Source: OFTM382 sp964352615 (lineage in GTDB: Bacteria; Planctomycetota; Phycisphaerae; Phycisphaerales; UBA1924). From it: a stretch of 64,000 nucleotides of DNA. Under the pieces are notes generated by a model. The model saw only the letters and a program-made list of their open reading frames with translations, was not told the DNA's origin and did no database searches. Of this stretch, positions 32,087-41,197 are shown piece by piece (position 1 is the first letter of the stretch; each line of letters starts with the position of its first letter). The stretch is taken from assembly GCA_964352615.1 (NCBI GenBank), contig CAYGSG010000004.1, forward strand, positions 5,522-69,521. Direction: 5' to 3'. The translations under genes and the position numbers were made by a program.

Positions 32087-32503
32087 ATGGACCGCCAGAA
32101 GCTCACCGAGGCCTACGAGAAGCTCGAAGCACTCCGCGCGGCGTCTGCCGATCAGCCCGCGCGTACCACGAGCGCTGCCAAGGAATACTTCCCCGAAGGC
32201 CTGCGCGGTACTTCCCTGGAGAACGCGCCTCCGGTCGCAGAACCCTTCGCCAAGGCCGCCCAACCCAGCGCCGAACAATCGACCGGCTCCGAGCAGGTCC
32301 GCAACACCGGCTCCGACCTGCAGAACCGCCCGCCTCCGGACATGGCCCGTGACGCGGACCGCGCCAAGCACACCACCGGGATGCAGTCCGATGACGCCGC
32401 GGCTCGCAGGGCCGAGTACGCGGCGATGATGGAGAAGATCCAGGAGCGCGAGCAAGGCGCCGACAAGGCCCAGGAGCGCGGCCTCGATCACGGCATGGGC
32501 TGA
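32087..32503 (+). CDS. Small charged hypothetical protein in the mob region
   Basis: 138 residues, low-complexity, acidic, rich in alanine, glutamate and glutamine, with a coiled C-terminus (ARRAEYAAMMEKIQEREQGADKAQER). It starts 57 bases after the relaxase stop, on the same strand, and its end overlaps the end of the coupling-protein gene by 16 bases tail to tail. No family is recognised. Probably an accessory of the mob cluster. Confidence 0.65.
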   Translation: MDRQKLTEAYEKLEALRAASADQPARTTSAAKEYFPEGLRGTSLENAPPVAEPFAKAAQPSAEQSTGSEQVRNTGSDLQNRPPPDMARDADRAKHTTGMQSDDAAARRAEYAAMMEKIQEREQGADKAQERGLDHGMG

Positions 32504-35403
32504 CGGAGCTCATCGCGGATCGATCGCCGTTCCTCCCTGCCCGCTTGCATGCTCTTGCCCTCATCTCCGTATCGCCACAGCCAGCCCCGCGACAATTTGA
32601 TCAGCTTGCGAAGCCCCCGGCGCGCTGCGAACGCGATCGGGACGGTCAAGATCAGCGCGATAACGAGCAGTAGCAGCCAACCGAGTAGGAAGAACAGTTC
32701 CGGCAGCATGCCCGAGATGAGATCGTAAGCCAAGTCCATCCCGACAAGGGATAGCCACGCTTGCGCCACCCACGAAAACGGTGCGGTGAGCACCCAGATG
32801 CAGATCATCCACGGCTTGCCGAGCAAGGGTGTTGGCGACTCGATCGCCACGTCTCGGCGGCGTTCCAGCTCCGCGATCTCAGCTTCAAGTGTCGCCAGCC
32901 GCTCTCGCAGCGCACGCCGACGGTCGGCTTCATGGAGATACTCCGAGATGCGCCGGAGCAACCGGCCCGACTCCACGGCTTCGCCGGCTTCAAGCAGCGC
33001 CCTTCGCCTGTCCACCCTGATCGTCGCCAGCTTCTGCTGCTCAGCATCGGGTGTGATCCGCCCTGTGATTTCCTCGATCACCGTGCCGCTCACGGGCGAG
33101 AGCACCGGCACCGTGACCCGGTCCGTATCGAACGGGTCGAGTGCATCGACGTCGCTCTCGTCTGCGATATCGATCACGCGCTGCCGATCTTCACCCGCGG
33201 GCAGCAGCATGTTGAGACCGACGATCGGGCCCCCGCGAGCGACCTCGCGTCCCGTGTCCACAAGGGACCGCAGGAACGACCCCTCCAGCATCGAGGCGTG
33301 CAGATCGAATCCCAGGCAGAACTCTTCAACCCCGATCCGCTCAAGAGGCTTGGGATGGTCCGGGTGCGGGTCGAACAACCACGCGAAGTGAAGGTCCATG
33401 TAGTACGGGCTGCGGAACACCGCCGCCGGACGCCCGCCGCCGATGATGACCAGCGCCAGGCCGACCCCCCCACTCTCGGGCCGGTCGAAGACGTACCCGA
33501 TCTCCTCGGGCGTGATCAGCGGCCGCTTGTGCACCGACCCGCTCTCACCCTCGGTCGTGCTGTGCGATGTCCCGGTGGTGCGAGACTCGCTGGTGGCATC
33601 GGTGACGCTCCGCGTGGTCCCGCGCGAGGTGCTGGAGCCTGTGCCAGCCGTGGTGCTCCGGTTTCGGCTCTGCGCGCGCGAGTGGGAACTGCTCCTCCCG
33701 AAGCTCTGGTTCTCCGAACTGGAATACGACTGGTTCTGGCCCGTTGACTGGCTGTCCGTCTGGCCGCTCGATCCCGAACGGCCACTGCTGCTTGTGTGGC
33801 CCGTGCCAGACTGGCGTGTGCTGGTGTCTCCCATCGACCACCCGCTGTTGAGAGACCACGTGTCCGACGTGCCCGCGCTGCGGCTCTGGTTGGTGCTGTT
33901 GGAGCTCGACTGGTTCCAGCCGGCGGTCTGCGACATACCCATGGACCGGCTGAAGTTCGTCCCGGTCGAGCTCGTCACCCCTCCGGACCTGGACGCGTTC
34001 TGCGACGTGCCGCGGGTGCTCGATTCTCCCGTCCCTTCGGTGCGGCTTTGGTTCTCGCTCTCGGACTCCGAATGCGATGTCCCGTCTGTGATGCTGGTGG
34101 AGCGCCCGTGCGTGACCGATGAGCTCTCGGTCATGGTCGTGCTGGATGTCCTCACCGTGCGGACCAGCTCGGTGTCGCCGACAAGTTTGGCAACGTACTC
34201 GCGCGTGAACTGATCGTCGATCGAGAAGAACAGCTTGGTGCCAGCGCAGCCGAGGAACGTCTCCCAGCTCCCCCCGTAGTGCTTCTTGAGCTGTTCGAGG
34301 CTCTGCAACACGAACAGCATCGTGACGCCGTAGCCCGCGATGTAGGAGACCGCGTGCTCGATCGTCGGCATCGTCTCGAGTCTTGCGAATTCATCGAGCA
34401 CCATCAGCACGCGGTGGCCAGACGCGGGCTGCTCTGCGATCTCTTCCATGCGAGCGGTCGTCAGCGCCACCATCAGCCGCAGCCACCGCGCGTGGGTCGT
34501 CATGTAGCGCTGCGGCAGGCACAGATAGACGCTGACACCCTTGGGGTCGGTCTTCAGATCCGCGAGGTCGAAGTCCGATCCGCCGAGCACACCCTGCATC
34601 TTCGGGCTGTCGAGGAACTTGGTGTTCAGGTCCAGCGGCGCGTGGTAGCCCTCAAACTGCTTGGGGGCTTTGATCAACAGATCGGCCATGTGATCGCCGA
34701 TGCCCGCGATGATCCCCCCCAGCGCGGTGTTGCGCGCCAGCCCTTCCCAGAGGAGCTGGCGGGCCGATGGCACGTCGTCTGATCCTTCCGTTCTCAAGAG
34801 CTCCGCGCCCGCCTGATCGCCGTGCCGGATCAGCTCCCGCACCGTGAGCAGGTCTCGCCTTCCCTCGAACATCGCGTGGGTGAGCACATGCAGGACCAGC
34901 CCCTTGAGCATCTTCTTGGCCGTCTCCTGCCAATCCGGATCGCTCGCCCGTTCACTGACGACGATCAGCGCATCGGCGATCAGGTCCGCGTCATCGATCA
35001 CCGTGGGGCTCTCGGGATCGAGCGCATCGAGCGGGTTGAACCGCGAGCGGTACCGGTCGTCGACGTGGCTCGCCCCGAACGGATCGAGCACGTGCACCCG
35101 CTGGCCCATCCCCTCGCAGTAGGCGGACCCCGCGCCCCGGCGGGCGGCCGTGACCGTCGCGTTCTCTCCCTTGGGGTCGAGCACGAACACCGACCCCGGC
35201 CAGAGGCACAGATTCGGGATAACCGTGGTCGTGCCCTTGCCCGCCCGGTTGCCGCTGACCAGCACGATGTGCCGGTCGTCGGTGTACCCGAGCATGCTCC
35301 CATCGGCCGGCGAACGGCCGAGCCAGAACTGGCCGTCCCGGAACGCTCGGTTCTGAGCCACTTCAGTGGCATCCGCCCATTCAGCTGTTGCCAACCGCTC
35401 CAT
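32488..35403 (-). CDS. Type IV coupling protein (VirD4/TraG-like) with serine-rich insertion and C-terminal membrane anchor
   Basis: 971 residues. Walker A GNRAGKGTTT (51-60), then LDPKGENA, Walker B RVLMVLDEFARLE (331-343) and FVLQSLEQLKKHYG. Two oddities. Residues about 419-625 are an almost pure Ser/Thr/Gly/Gln/Asn low-complexity insertion right after the ATPase core. Hydrophobic helices are at the C-terminus (about residues 855-930: ICIWVLTAPFSWVAQAWLSL and ELFFLLGWLLLLVIALILTV) and not at the N-terminus as in VirD4. The family pumps relaxase-bound DNA into a channel. No VirB channel genes are present nearby. It ends tail to tail with the small gene at 32087. Confidence 0.88.
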   Translation of the reverse strand: MERLATAEWADATEVAQNRAFRDGQFWLGRSPADGSMLGYTDDRHIVLVSGNRAGKGTTTVIPNLCLWPGSVFVLDPKGENATVTAARRGAGSAYCEGMGQRVHVLDPFGASHVDDRYRSRFNPLDALDPESPTVIDDADLIADALIVVSERASDPDWQETAKKMLKGLVLHVLTHAMFEGRRDLLTVRELIRHGDQAGAELLRTEGSDDVPSARQLLWEGLARNTALGGIIAGIGDHMADLLIKAPKQFEGYHAPLDLNTKFLDSPKMQGVLGGSDFDLADLKTDPKGVSVYLCLPQRYMTTHARWLRLMVALTTARMEEIAEQPASGHRVLMVLDEFARLETMPTIEHAVSYIAGYGVTMLFVLQSLEQLKKHYGGSWETFLGCAGTKLFFSIDDQFTREYVAKLVGDTELVRTVRTSSTTMTESSSVTHGRSTSITDGTSHSESESENQSRTEGTGESSTRGTSQNASRSGGVTSSTGTNFSRSMGMSQTAGWNQSSSNSTNQSRSAGTSDTWSLNSGWSMGDTSTRQSGTGHTSSSGRSGSSGQTDSQSTGQNQSYSSSENQSFGRSSSHSRAQSRNRSTTAGTGSSTSRGTTRSVTDATSESRTTGTSHSTTEGESGSVHKRPLITPEEIGYVFDRPESGGVGLALVIIGGGRPAAVFRSPYYMDLHFAWLFDPHPDHPKPLERIGVEEFCLGFDLHASMLEGSFLRSLVDTGREVARGGPIVGLNMLLPAGEDRQRVIDIADESDVDALDPFDTDRVTVPVLSPVSGTVIEEITGRITPDAEQQKLATIRVDRRRALLEAGEAVESGRLLRRISEYLHEADRRRALRERLATLEAEIAELERRRDVAIESPTPLLGKPWMICIWVLTAPFSWVAQAWLSLVGMDLAYDLISGMLPELFFLLGWLLLLVIALILTVPIAFAARRGLRKLIKLSRGWLWRYGDEGKSMQAGREERRSIRDELRQPMP

Positions 35404-35569
35404 GCCGATCCCTCCCGCCCCGTGGCGCCACTCCCCCGCTGTCGTGCACCCGCATGAGGCGAAGTTTCCTATAGGATTCCTGCGCCAGATGAGCTACTGA
35501 TGCAAGGCCAGAGCGCGGTGCTCTGAGACCTGTTCACTCACGACCTCGCAACGATCCTGGTACTGGCTC

Positions 35570-36538
35570 ATGACATCTGACGCGGAGATTACAAGCTTCA
35601 AGCGCGACATCAACCTCACCGAGTTCATGGTGAGCCGTGGCTACACCCTCGACGCGAAGGCCTCGTCGCGCAGTTCTGTGGTGATGGTGAACGATGAACA
35701 CGACAAGCTCGTTGTCACGCGGGGTCGTGACCAGAATTGGGTGTATTTCTCGGTACGAGACGCACAGGATTGTGGAAGCATCATCGACTTCGTGCAAAGC
35801 CGTGGCGCTGGACACTTGGGCCGCGTCCGCCAGCTCTTGCGCCCTTGGGTGGGCGAGCCGGCGGACGGACAACATGAACGGCCCAGGGCTGACCCGAAGC
35901 GCTTTGTGCGAGACCTCGAACCGGTCGAGCGCGACATCACGGCCGTCCGCGCCCGCTGGGAGGCGATGGAGCCGGTTCAGGGCCCCCACCGCTACCTCTG
36001 TAGCGAGCGATGCATCCCCGCCTCTGTGCTGGCCTCTGCTCGGCTGCAAGGCCGCATCCGCAGCGATGAGTTCGGTAACGCGGCGTTCGTGCACCACAAC
36101 GAGGACGGCGTCTGCGGGTACGAGATCCGCGGGCCCGAGTTCAAGGGCTTTGCCAAGGGCGGTCTCAAGGGGCTCTTCTCTAGCAGCGCAGAGCCGAACG
36201 ACACCCGAGCCGTCTTCGCGGAGAGCGCGATCGATGCGTTGTCCTATTGGGCGCTGCACCCTGATCCACACACTCGGATCTTCAGCTTCAGCGGGCAGCT
36301 CGGAGCGAGCCAGCCAGCACTCATCGCGTCGGCCATACAGGGCATGCCTCCGGCAACGGAGATCGTGCTTGCAATGGACCGAGACAAAGCCGGAGTCGCA
36401 CTGGCGGCGCGGCTTGGCGACATCTTCACCGCTGTGGGGCGCGACGAACTGACACTGACACACCAACGGCCCAACGGCCCAGGCACCGACTGGAACGATG
36501 AGCTGCGGCTCGCAGGACCGGCACCGACACGGCGTTGA
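35570..36538 (+). CDS. DUF3991/TOPRIM protein (plasmid primase-like)
   Basis: 322 residues. The N-terminal DUF3991-type part (INLTEFMVSRGYTLDAKASSRSSVVMVN… GSIIDFVQSRG) is followed by a zinc-less linker and a TOPRIM domain: RAVFAESAIDALSYW (E of motif I) and EIVLAMDRDKAGVALAARLGD (DxD). Proteins of this type are encoded near relaxases and may make primers for the transferred strand. It is divergent from the coupling-protein gene, 166 bases apart, with a TCCTATAGGA palindrome (35467-35476) in between. Confidence 0.85.
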   Translation: MTSDAEITSFKRDINLTEFMVSRGYTLDAKASSRSSVVMVNDEHDKLVVTRGRDQNWVYFSVRDAQDCGSIIDFVQSRGAGHLGRVRQLLRPWVGEPADGQHERPRADPKRFVRDLEPVERDITAVRARWEAMEPVQGPHRYLCSERCIPASVLASARLQGRIRSDEFGNAAFVHHNEDGVCGYEIRGPEFKGFAKGGLKGLFSSSAEPNDTRAVFAESAIDALSYWALHPDPHTRIFSFSGQLGASQPALIASAIQGMPPATEIVLAMDRDKAGVALAARLGDIFTAVGRDELTLTHQRPNGPGTDWNDELRLAGPAPTRR

Positions 36539-36564
36539 TGGACTCGACTGCGTCTTAGACCTCG

Positions 36565-37149
36565 TTATTGCCCTTGCTTGGCCGACTGGCCCCTGCCCCA
36601 CTGCCGCCAGATTTCGGTCTCGCCTCGCAGGGCGATCTGCTCGACCAGTTCGGGTAGGTCTTCCTGCGGCACGCCGTGTTTGACCTGGCACCGGGCGTAC
36701 GCCTGAACCGCAGGCATGTAGTCCGGCCAGACTTCGAGCGCCGAGCGGTACTCTTCCATGGCGCTGCCGATCTGGCCCGCGCGTTCGAGCGTCATCGCGA
36801 GATTGGTGCGTGGATCGGGGTGGCCCGGCATGAGCTTGCGAGCCCATTCGAATTCTGATGCCGCTTGATACAGCTTGCCCTGGCGCAGGTACAACACGCC
36901 GAGATTGTTGTGGGCGGGCCCGTGGTAGAGGTCTGCCGTGAGAGCCTCGATGAGCAATTCTTCGCCGCGCGAGTCGTCGCCGCCGTCGATCGCCGCGACG
37001 GCTGACTGCGTGAGCATCTCGGCTCGAAGAGGGCTGCGCGCTTCCGCCGACGCGGGTTTGTAGGGCCCGCCGGTCGATGCGCATCCGGTCAACGCGAGCG
37101 GCAGCCCAAGCAGTACAAGACATTGGATGGTGATCCAGAATCGACTCAC
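36565..37149 (-). CDS. TPR lipoprotein, last gene of the type II secretion operon
   Basis: 194 residues from a GTG at 37149 that overlaps the stop of the previous gene by 4 bases. Lipobox LPLALTGCAS; then two to three tetratricopeptide repeats (AHNNLGVLYLRQGKLYQAASEFEWARKLMPGHPDPRTNLAMTLERAGQIGSAMEEYRSALEVWP). Such lipoproteins can act as pilotins or scaffold proteins for secretin; this is the only lipoprotein in the operon, so a pilotin role is inferred from position. Confidence 0.8.
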   Translation of the reverse strand: MSRFWITIQCLVLLGLPLALTGCASTGGPYKPASAEARSPLRAEMLTQSAVAAIDGGDDSRGEELLIEALTADLYHGPAHNNLGVLYLRQGKLYQAASEFEWARKLMPGHPDPRTNLAMTLERAGQIGSAMEEYRSALEVWPDYMPAVQAYARCQVKHGVPQEDLPELVEQIALRGETEIWRQWGRGQSAKQGQ

Positions 37150-37679
37150 GGGGTGCTCCCTTGCGCGTACGGCGCGGTGACGACCAAGCTCCCGGTGAAT
37201 GTTCCCAGGGCGGAGCCGCGACCATTTACTGCGGTCAGCTCGATGGAAGTAACCGTCCACCGCGGCGCCGCCTCCTGCCATGCTCGCATAAAAGACCCAA
37301 GCGTGGGCGCGCTGATCGATCGAAGACTGATGCGGACGGACTGCTCGCGGAGTTGGACGCCACCCGACGGCTGGCCGGGCACGGGTCGATCGCCGGTGGG
37401 CGTGATGCCCTGGAGCGTCTCGGCGGGAAGCCCCGCGGCGGACACCGCTGAGCGAGCGAGCGCGAGGACGTCCGCATCGGGCCGAGCGCCCCAGGAGATC
37501 TGATGCGAAGTAGCATTGAGGCCTTCGAGCTCGGCAAGTTCGTTTGAGACAAGCACAGCGTTGGCCTGAGCATCTCTGAACGCTTGCTGCTCACCAGTGA
37601 GTCGCACCACCTGCCAGGTGCAGACCAGACCAGCGGCGATCGGCACGGCAAACAGCAGGATTGAATGCATTCTGTTCAC
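37146..37679 (-). CDS. Type II secretion protein GspM-like
   Basis: 177 residues. One transmembrane segment near the N-terminus (ILLFAVPIAAGLVCTWQVV), a coiled stretch, and a C-terminal beta-alpha-beta domain (VRISLRSISAPTLGSFMRAWQ… VTSIELTAVN), which is the architecture of GspM/PilO-type inner-membrane platform proteins. The start overlaps the preceding gene by 4 bases, as in the whole operon. Confidence 0.7.
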   Translation of the reverse strand: MNRMHSILLFAVPIAAGLVCTWQVVRLTGEQQAFRDAQANAVLVSNELAELEGLNATSHQISWGARPDADVLALARSAVSAAGLPAETLQGITPTGDRPVPGQPSGGVQLREQSVRISLRSISAPTLGSFMRAWQEAAPRWTVTSIELTAVNGRGSALGTFTGSLVVTAPYAQGSTP

Positions 37680-38551
37680 TGGGTTGGCCCTCGGCGGGCT
37701 CTACGATCGCAAACGAGATCGAGACGGACCTGGCCGCGCTGCGTGGTCATGCCCGGCTGCTGAGCGGCCCAGAAAACGGGGTCGGGCTTCCACGCCGAGG
37801 CGAAACTGTCTGCTGATGCCGTGGTTTCATGGAGCGTGCGCACACGCAGCGTGGTGCCGGTTGCGGTCAGCGACTCGGTCTGGGCGACAATACCTCGCGG
37901 CCAGGCCTCAAGCGCCGCAGCAAGCGTGGGCACCGCGCCGTCCGCGCCGGTGTAGCTGGCTGAAGATGAATCGAGCGCGCGGAGCCTGCGGAGCTCGGCC
38001 GTGAGCCGGAGCCTTGGCAGCTGGCCCGAGAGCGACGGCCCGAGCCTATCAGTGATGGCCTGAGCCGAAGCCGTGCGCATGGCTGCTGCGTTGGTTGTAA
38101 GAGACTCGCTGCGGAGATAGAGGCCTACTGCAATCACGCCGAGCAACAGCGAGGCTGCGATCGAGCCGAGCAATGCGAGCCTGCCTCTGGCGAGCTTGAT
38201 CGCTGGTGGAGCAGCCTCGAAGCAAGCGAGATTGAAGCTGTCTGGGGACGCGTCGGAACCGAGCCAGTCCGGGACTAATTCGGGCTCGACTCGCAGGCTT
38301 CCCTGTTCAAGAAACAGGCTCAGTTGATCCCATTCGATCCCGCACGCGAGGATAGTGTTGCCGGTTCGTACGTAGACCGCGTGGACCTGTTCGATCGGAC
38401 ATGGGAGGAAACGCTCGAACGCGAACCCGAGCCTGCGACGCGCGTTGATCGAGCCCGCACTGCGGCTGCCGATGAGCGAGGCATCCAATGACGCCCAGTA
38501 GAGGTGGTCCTCTGCGACGTGTGCGGTTTGATCATTCGGCTTGCCGGTCAT
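37676..38551 (-). CDS. Type II secretion protein GspL-like
   Basis: 291 residues. A soluble N-terminal part (RRLGFAFERFLPCPIEQVHAVYV, CGIEWDQLSLFL) precedes one membrane helix (LALLGSIAASLLLGVIAVGLYL) and a periplasmic ferredoxin-like part (LPRLRLTAELRRLRAL…GTTLRVRTLHETTASADSFASAW). It has the layout of GspL, which links the ATPase to the inner-membrane platform. Similarity to known GspL is by architecture only, and the N-terminus is shorter than in classical GspL. Confidence 0.65.
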   Translation of the reverse strand: MTGKPNDQTAHVAEDHLYWASLDASLIGSRSAGSINARRRLGFAFERFLPCPIEQVHAVYVRTGNTILACGIEWDQLSLFLEQGSLRVEPELVPDWLGSDASPDSFNLACFEAAPPAIKLARGRLALLGSIAASLLLGVIAVGLYLRSESLTTNAAAMRTASAQAITDRLGPSLSGQLPRLRLTAELRRLRALDSSSASYTGADGAVPTLAAALEAWPRGIVAQTESLTATGTTLRVRTLHETTASADSFASAWKPDPVFWAAQQPGMTTQRGQVRLDLVCDRRARRGPTQ

Positions 38552-39027
38552 CGCGCCTCCCGCTGCAGCGACAGTCTCTGGGTGCGTCCGGCGAACTCAA
38601 CATCGACACCGGCCGCATCGATCAACGCGATTCTGTGCTGGCTGATGACCGATCCGGCTCGGGCCCGGTGGATCTTGTGGGTGCCGGGGTCGTAGAGCAC
38701 GGCGGAGAGGCCCTGGTCTTCGTCCGTTGCGATCGCAAGCAGCTCGAGACTCAGCGGAGCTGTCTGCGTAGGCCGGGGCGAAGCCGGCTCATCGACAGCA
38801 TCCACCGGGAACGGTTGCCAAAGGGCGACATCGAACGCGGTCCAATCGATCAGGGACTCGACTGCTGTAGAAACACCGGCTTCCAACTCGATGGACGGTT
38901 GAGCACCGCCGAAGCCACTGGGCCTCGTAGGGGCCAGCGCCCACACGGCCGCGACGAGCACCGCCACCGCGCTCAGCGCGCAGGTAGCCCGCGTCAGCAT
39001 GCGGAGTCTTGCGAGTGGATCAGGCAT
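38548..39027 (-). CDS. Type II secretion protein GspC-like
   Basis: 159 residues from the ATG at 39027. One N-terminal membrane helix (LTRATCALSAVAVLVAAVWAL) followed by a short periplasmic domain with the homology-region-like LELLAIATDEDQGLSAVLYDPGTHKIHRARAGSVI, where the Y/D/P pattern resembles HR domains of GspC/PilP. It is the proposed link between inner-membrane platform and secretin. The start overlaps the gspK end by 8 bases. Confidence 0.65.
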   Translation of the reverse strand: MPDPLARLRMLTRATCALSAVAVLVAAVWALAPTRPSGFGGAQPSIELEAGVSTAVESLIDWTAFDVALWQPFPVDAVDEPASPRPTQTAPLSLELLAIATDEDQGLSAVLYDPGTHKIHRARAGSVISQHRIALIDAAGVDVEFAGRTQRLSLQREAR

Positions 39028-39886
39028 CGATCGGGACACGGCGCGATAGCCTCCATCCTTGCTGATCCTGCACATACACGAGCCACCAGGAACGCCGGGC
39101 TGGCCCGCTTGCGGCATCGATCCGAAACGCCCAAGCGTCCGATGTTGACGTGAGCGTGATCTCTCTGGCTGAGTCCTGCCGGCCTGTTCGATCGATCGCC
39201 GCACCGGCTGGTACCGAAGGACTCTCACCATTCTTGCGGGCCTCCGCCAGCCGTTCAACGCCGGACAGCCCGGACGCGCGCGCGACGGATTCGACGATGG
39301 GCCATGGAGCTGTGTTCACGTTGAGGATGGCCGGGAGGTCCAGCTCGGCGAGGTCGAATGCGATGAGCGCTCCGGACTGCGGGCCGAGGCGCTCGTCGGC
39401 AGCCATTGGCGGGTACCACGACGGCTCACCGGTGAGCACCGCGCGGTTCGACCATCCGTCCAGTCCGAGTGCCGCAGCTTGTTCGGACGGGACATCGCGG
39501 ATCTGTGCGCTGCGTTCGGGCAGCATCCGCTGGCCTAAAGGCGTGTCGCGCACCGTCGCAACTGGCAGCATGCCGCGCAGGTCGAACGCGGTAATCGAGA
39601 CGGATGCTCTACGCGAGCCTTCGTTCCAGGCCAGTTGATCGACATCGGTAGAGGGCGCGGCGGCATCGATGGGAAGCACGATGCCCGCTGCCTCATCTGC
39701 GAGCCATGTTTGGATCCGTGCCTCAAACGTGGGCATTGAGCCATCGATCATTGCGGCTAGGTCCGTTTGCCGGGACGACCGGTGCAGACTTGTGGAACGG
39801 CTTGCGAGCAGAGCCAGGGCCGGCACGACAAGCACGAGGGTCGAGAGGACGAGCAAGAGCGCAATGCCGCGACGGGAGCGGTTCAT
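39020..39886 (-). CDS. gspK: Minor pseudopilin GspK-like
   Basis: 288 residues. Pseudopilin head RRGIALLLVLSTLVLVVPALALLA after a short basic leader (MNRSRRG). Large globular domain with the characteristic LPAILNVNTAPWPIVESVARASGL segment (GspK family). It is larger than G-J, as GspK is. It sits at the pilus tip with I and J. Start follows a 4-base overlap with the previous gene's stop. Confidence 0.8.
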   Translation of the reverse strand: MNRSRRGIALLLVLSTLVLVVPALALLASRSTSLHRSSRQTDLAAMIDGSMPTFEARIQTWLADEAAGIVLPIDAAAPSTDVDQLAWNEGSRRASVSITAFDLRGMLPVATVRDTPLGQRMLPERSAQIRDVPSEQAAALGLDGWSNRAVLTGEPSWYPPMAADERLGPQSGALIAFDLAELDLPAILNVNTAPWPIVESVARASGLSGVERLAEARKNGESPSVPAGAAIDRTGRQDSAREITLTSTSDAWAFRIDAASGPARRSWWLVYVQDQQGWRLSRRVPIDA

Positions 39887-40404
39887 GGCAGCTCCTCGGC
39901 TGGAAGGACGATGACACGGGCCTCGCTGTTCGTTGCAGCAATGGTGAATCGGACCTGGTCGGGCTCATCGGGCAGCCTGACTTGTTCGGCCGTCGCATCG
40001 GTGATCTGGTGGATGACCACGCGGGGCTCACCGAGTGGCCGCTGCTGGTCATCGGTGAACGCTACTGCAAGATGGTCGTGGGCCGGGTCGTGCTGAATCC
40101 GTACCCAGGTCGCGAGCTCAAGCTCGCCGCTGGGCACCGCGACCCACCACCGCGTAGGGACGAGCAGTTCGCCTTGTTGATCCACGCGAGCTGTACGGCC
40201 ATCGGTTGATCGGAGTGTTAGCTCTTCGATGAAGAGGATCGCGCGATCCAGATCGGTGGAATCGAGCCGGGCGTCGAGTGTTGGAACTGAGCTGCGCGAA
40301 ACCGATGTGATCCACGAGACGCAAGCACCAGCGACCAGCGAGAGCAACGCCAGTGCCGCGAGCATCTCGACGAGCGTGAGGCCGCGCCTGGTGTGGGTGG
40401 TCAT
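39883..40404 (-). CDS. gspJ: Minor pseudopilin GspJ-like
   Basis: 173 residues from the ATG at 40404. Leader MTTHTRRG then TLVEMLAALALLSLVAGACVSWI: a type IV prepilin peptidase site (G|xxxxE) and hydrophobic helix. Position between I and K and similar size support GspJ; the globular part is not otherwise diagnostic. Confidence 0.7.
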   Translation of the reverse strand: MTTHTRRGLTLVEMLAALALLSLVAGACVSWITSVSRSSVPTLDARLDSTDLDRAILFIEELTLRSTDGRTARVDQQGELLVPTRWWVAVPSGELELATWVRIQHDPAHDHLAVAFTDDQQRPLGEPRVVIHQITDATAEQVRLPDEPDQVRFTIAATNSEARVIVLPAEELP

Positions 40405-40754
40405 GGCTGCACCTCTGTGCTCTCCGGCATAGGCTGCCAGAGCAGCACGCTTGCGTTCTTCCACGACCAACGCAGCCATTCTCCGTTGTCGGAGCTACTC
40501 ACCAGTACGAGATAGACAGGTTCGCCGTCTAGCTCTTCGAGCGCCAGTGTTCCTTCACTCAGGATGGCCTGCTCTTCATCGGAGAGGCTGGCCAGAGCGT
40601 TGCGGAGCCTAGCAGTATCCTCGACGACCGATTCGGAGCTCAAGGCGCTGAGCCTTGCGGCATCCCGCATTAGCGGGATGCACGCACCGGTCATGACGGC
40701 CAGCAGCGCAGCCGATGCGAGGACTTCCACAAGCGTGAGCCCGCGAGAGTTCAC
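40401..40754 (-). CDS. gspI: Minor pseudopilin GspI-like
   Basis: 117 residues. MNSRG then LTLVEVLASAALLAVMTGACIPLM is a prepilin signal with glutamate at +5. Short globular domain (LALEELDGEPVYLVLVSSSD). Assignment to GspI is by order in the operon and size. Four-base overlap with GspJ and GspH genes. Confidence 0.7.
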   Translation of the reverse strand: MNSRGLTLVEVLASAALLAVMTGACIPLMRDAARLSALSSESVVEDTARLRNALASLSDEEQAILSEGTLALEELDGEPVYLVLVSSSDNGEWLRWSWKNASVLLWQPMPESTEVQP

Positions 40755-41197
40755 GGGATTTCTCCCATTCGCACGCGCCCGAGAAGGCCGTCGATGCGGA
40801 TTTCGACTCGATCGTTCGGGCCAGTGAGCACAAGTACGACATCCTCGCTGCGGCCCGCCGGGTTGATGATGTACAGCCAGTCGCGGGACGACCAGTTCGA
40901 AGTCTCCAACGTGAAGCCGCTAGGCAGCGAGCGCTGCATCACGGTCTCATCATCTGCCGCTATCGCGATGAGCTTGCTGCCAGCCGTCGTAACCCGTAGC
41001 GGCCCAGTGGTCCGTGCCATCGATCGAGCTGCCCCGTCCAGCTCCACGATGGCATGCAGCGATCGTTGCAGCTCTCGCTCAGGGGAACCAGCCACCACGC
41101 CGCGTGCCAGCACGGCGGTCGCCAGCGCAAGCAGCACGATGACCGCCATCGTCTCGATGAGCGTGACGGCTCTCCCTGCTGATCGATGGGATGTCAT
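40751..41197 (-). CDS. gspH: Pseudopilin GspH-like
   Basis: 148 residues. The leader MTSHRSAGRA then VTLIETMAVIVLLALATAVLARGV is a prepilin-type N-terminus, and the beta-rich C-terminus (FTLETSNWSSRDWLYIINPAGRSEDVVLVL, GLLGRVRMG) resembles GspH. Note that the residue before the helix is alanine instead of the usual glycine at the cleavage site, which is a deviation to check. Confidence 0.7.
   Translation of the reverse strand: MTSHRSAGRAVTLIETMAVIVLLALATAVLARGVVAGSPERELQRSLHAIVELDGAARSMARTTGPLRVTTAGSKLIAIAADDETVMQRSLPSGFTLETSNWSSRDWLYIINPAGRSEDVVLVLTGPNDRVEIRIDGLLGRVRMGEIP

Noticed and set aside
35534..37225. 563-residue minus-strand frame opposite the TOPRIM gene
   Set aside because: It is antisense to a TOPRIM gene with clear motifs and overlaps the TPR lipoprotein gene in the wrong frame.
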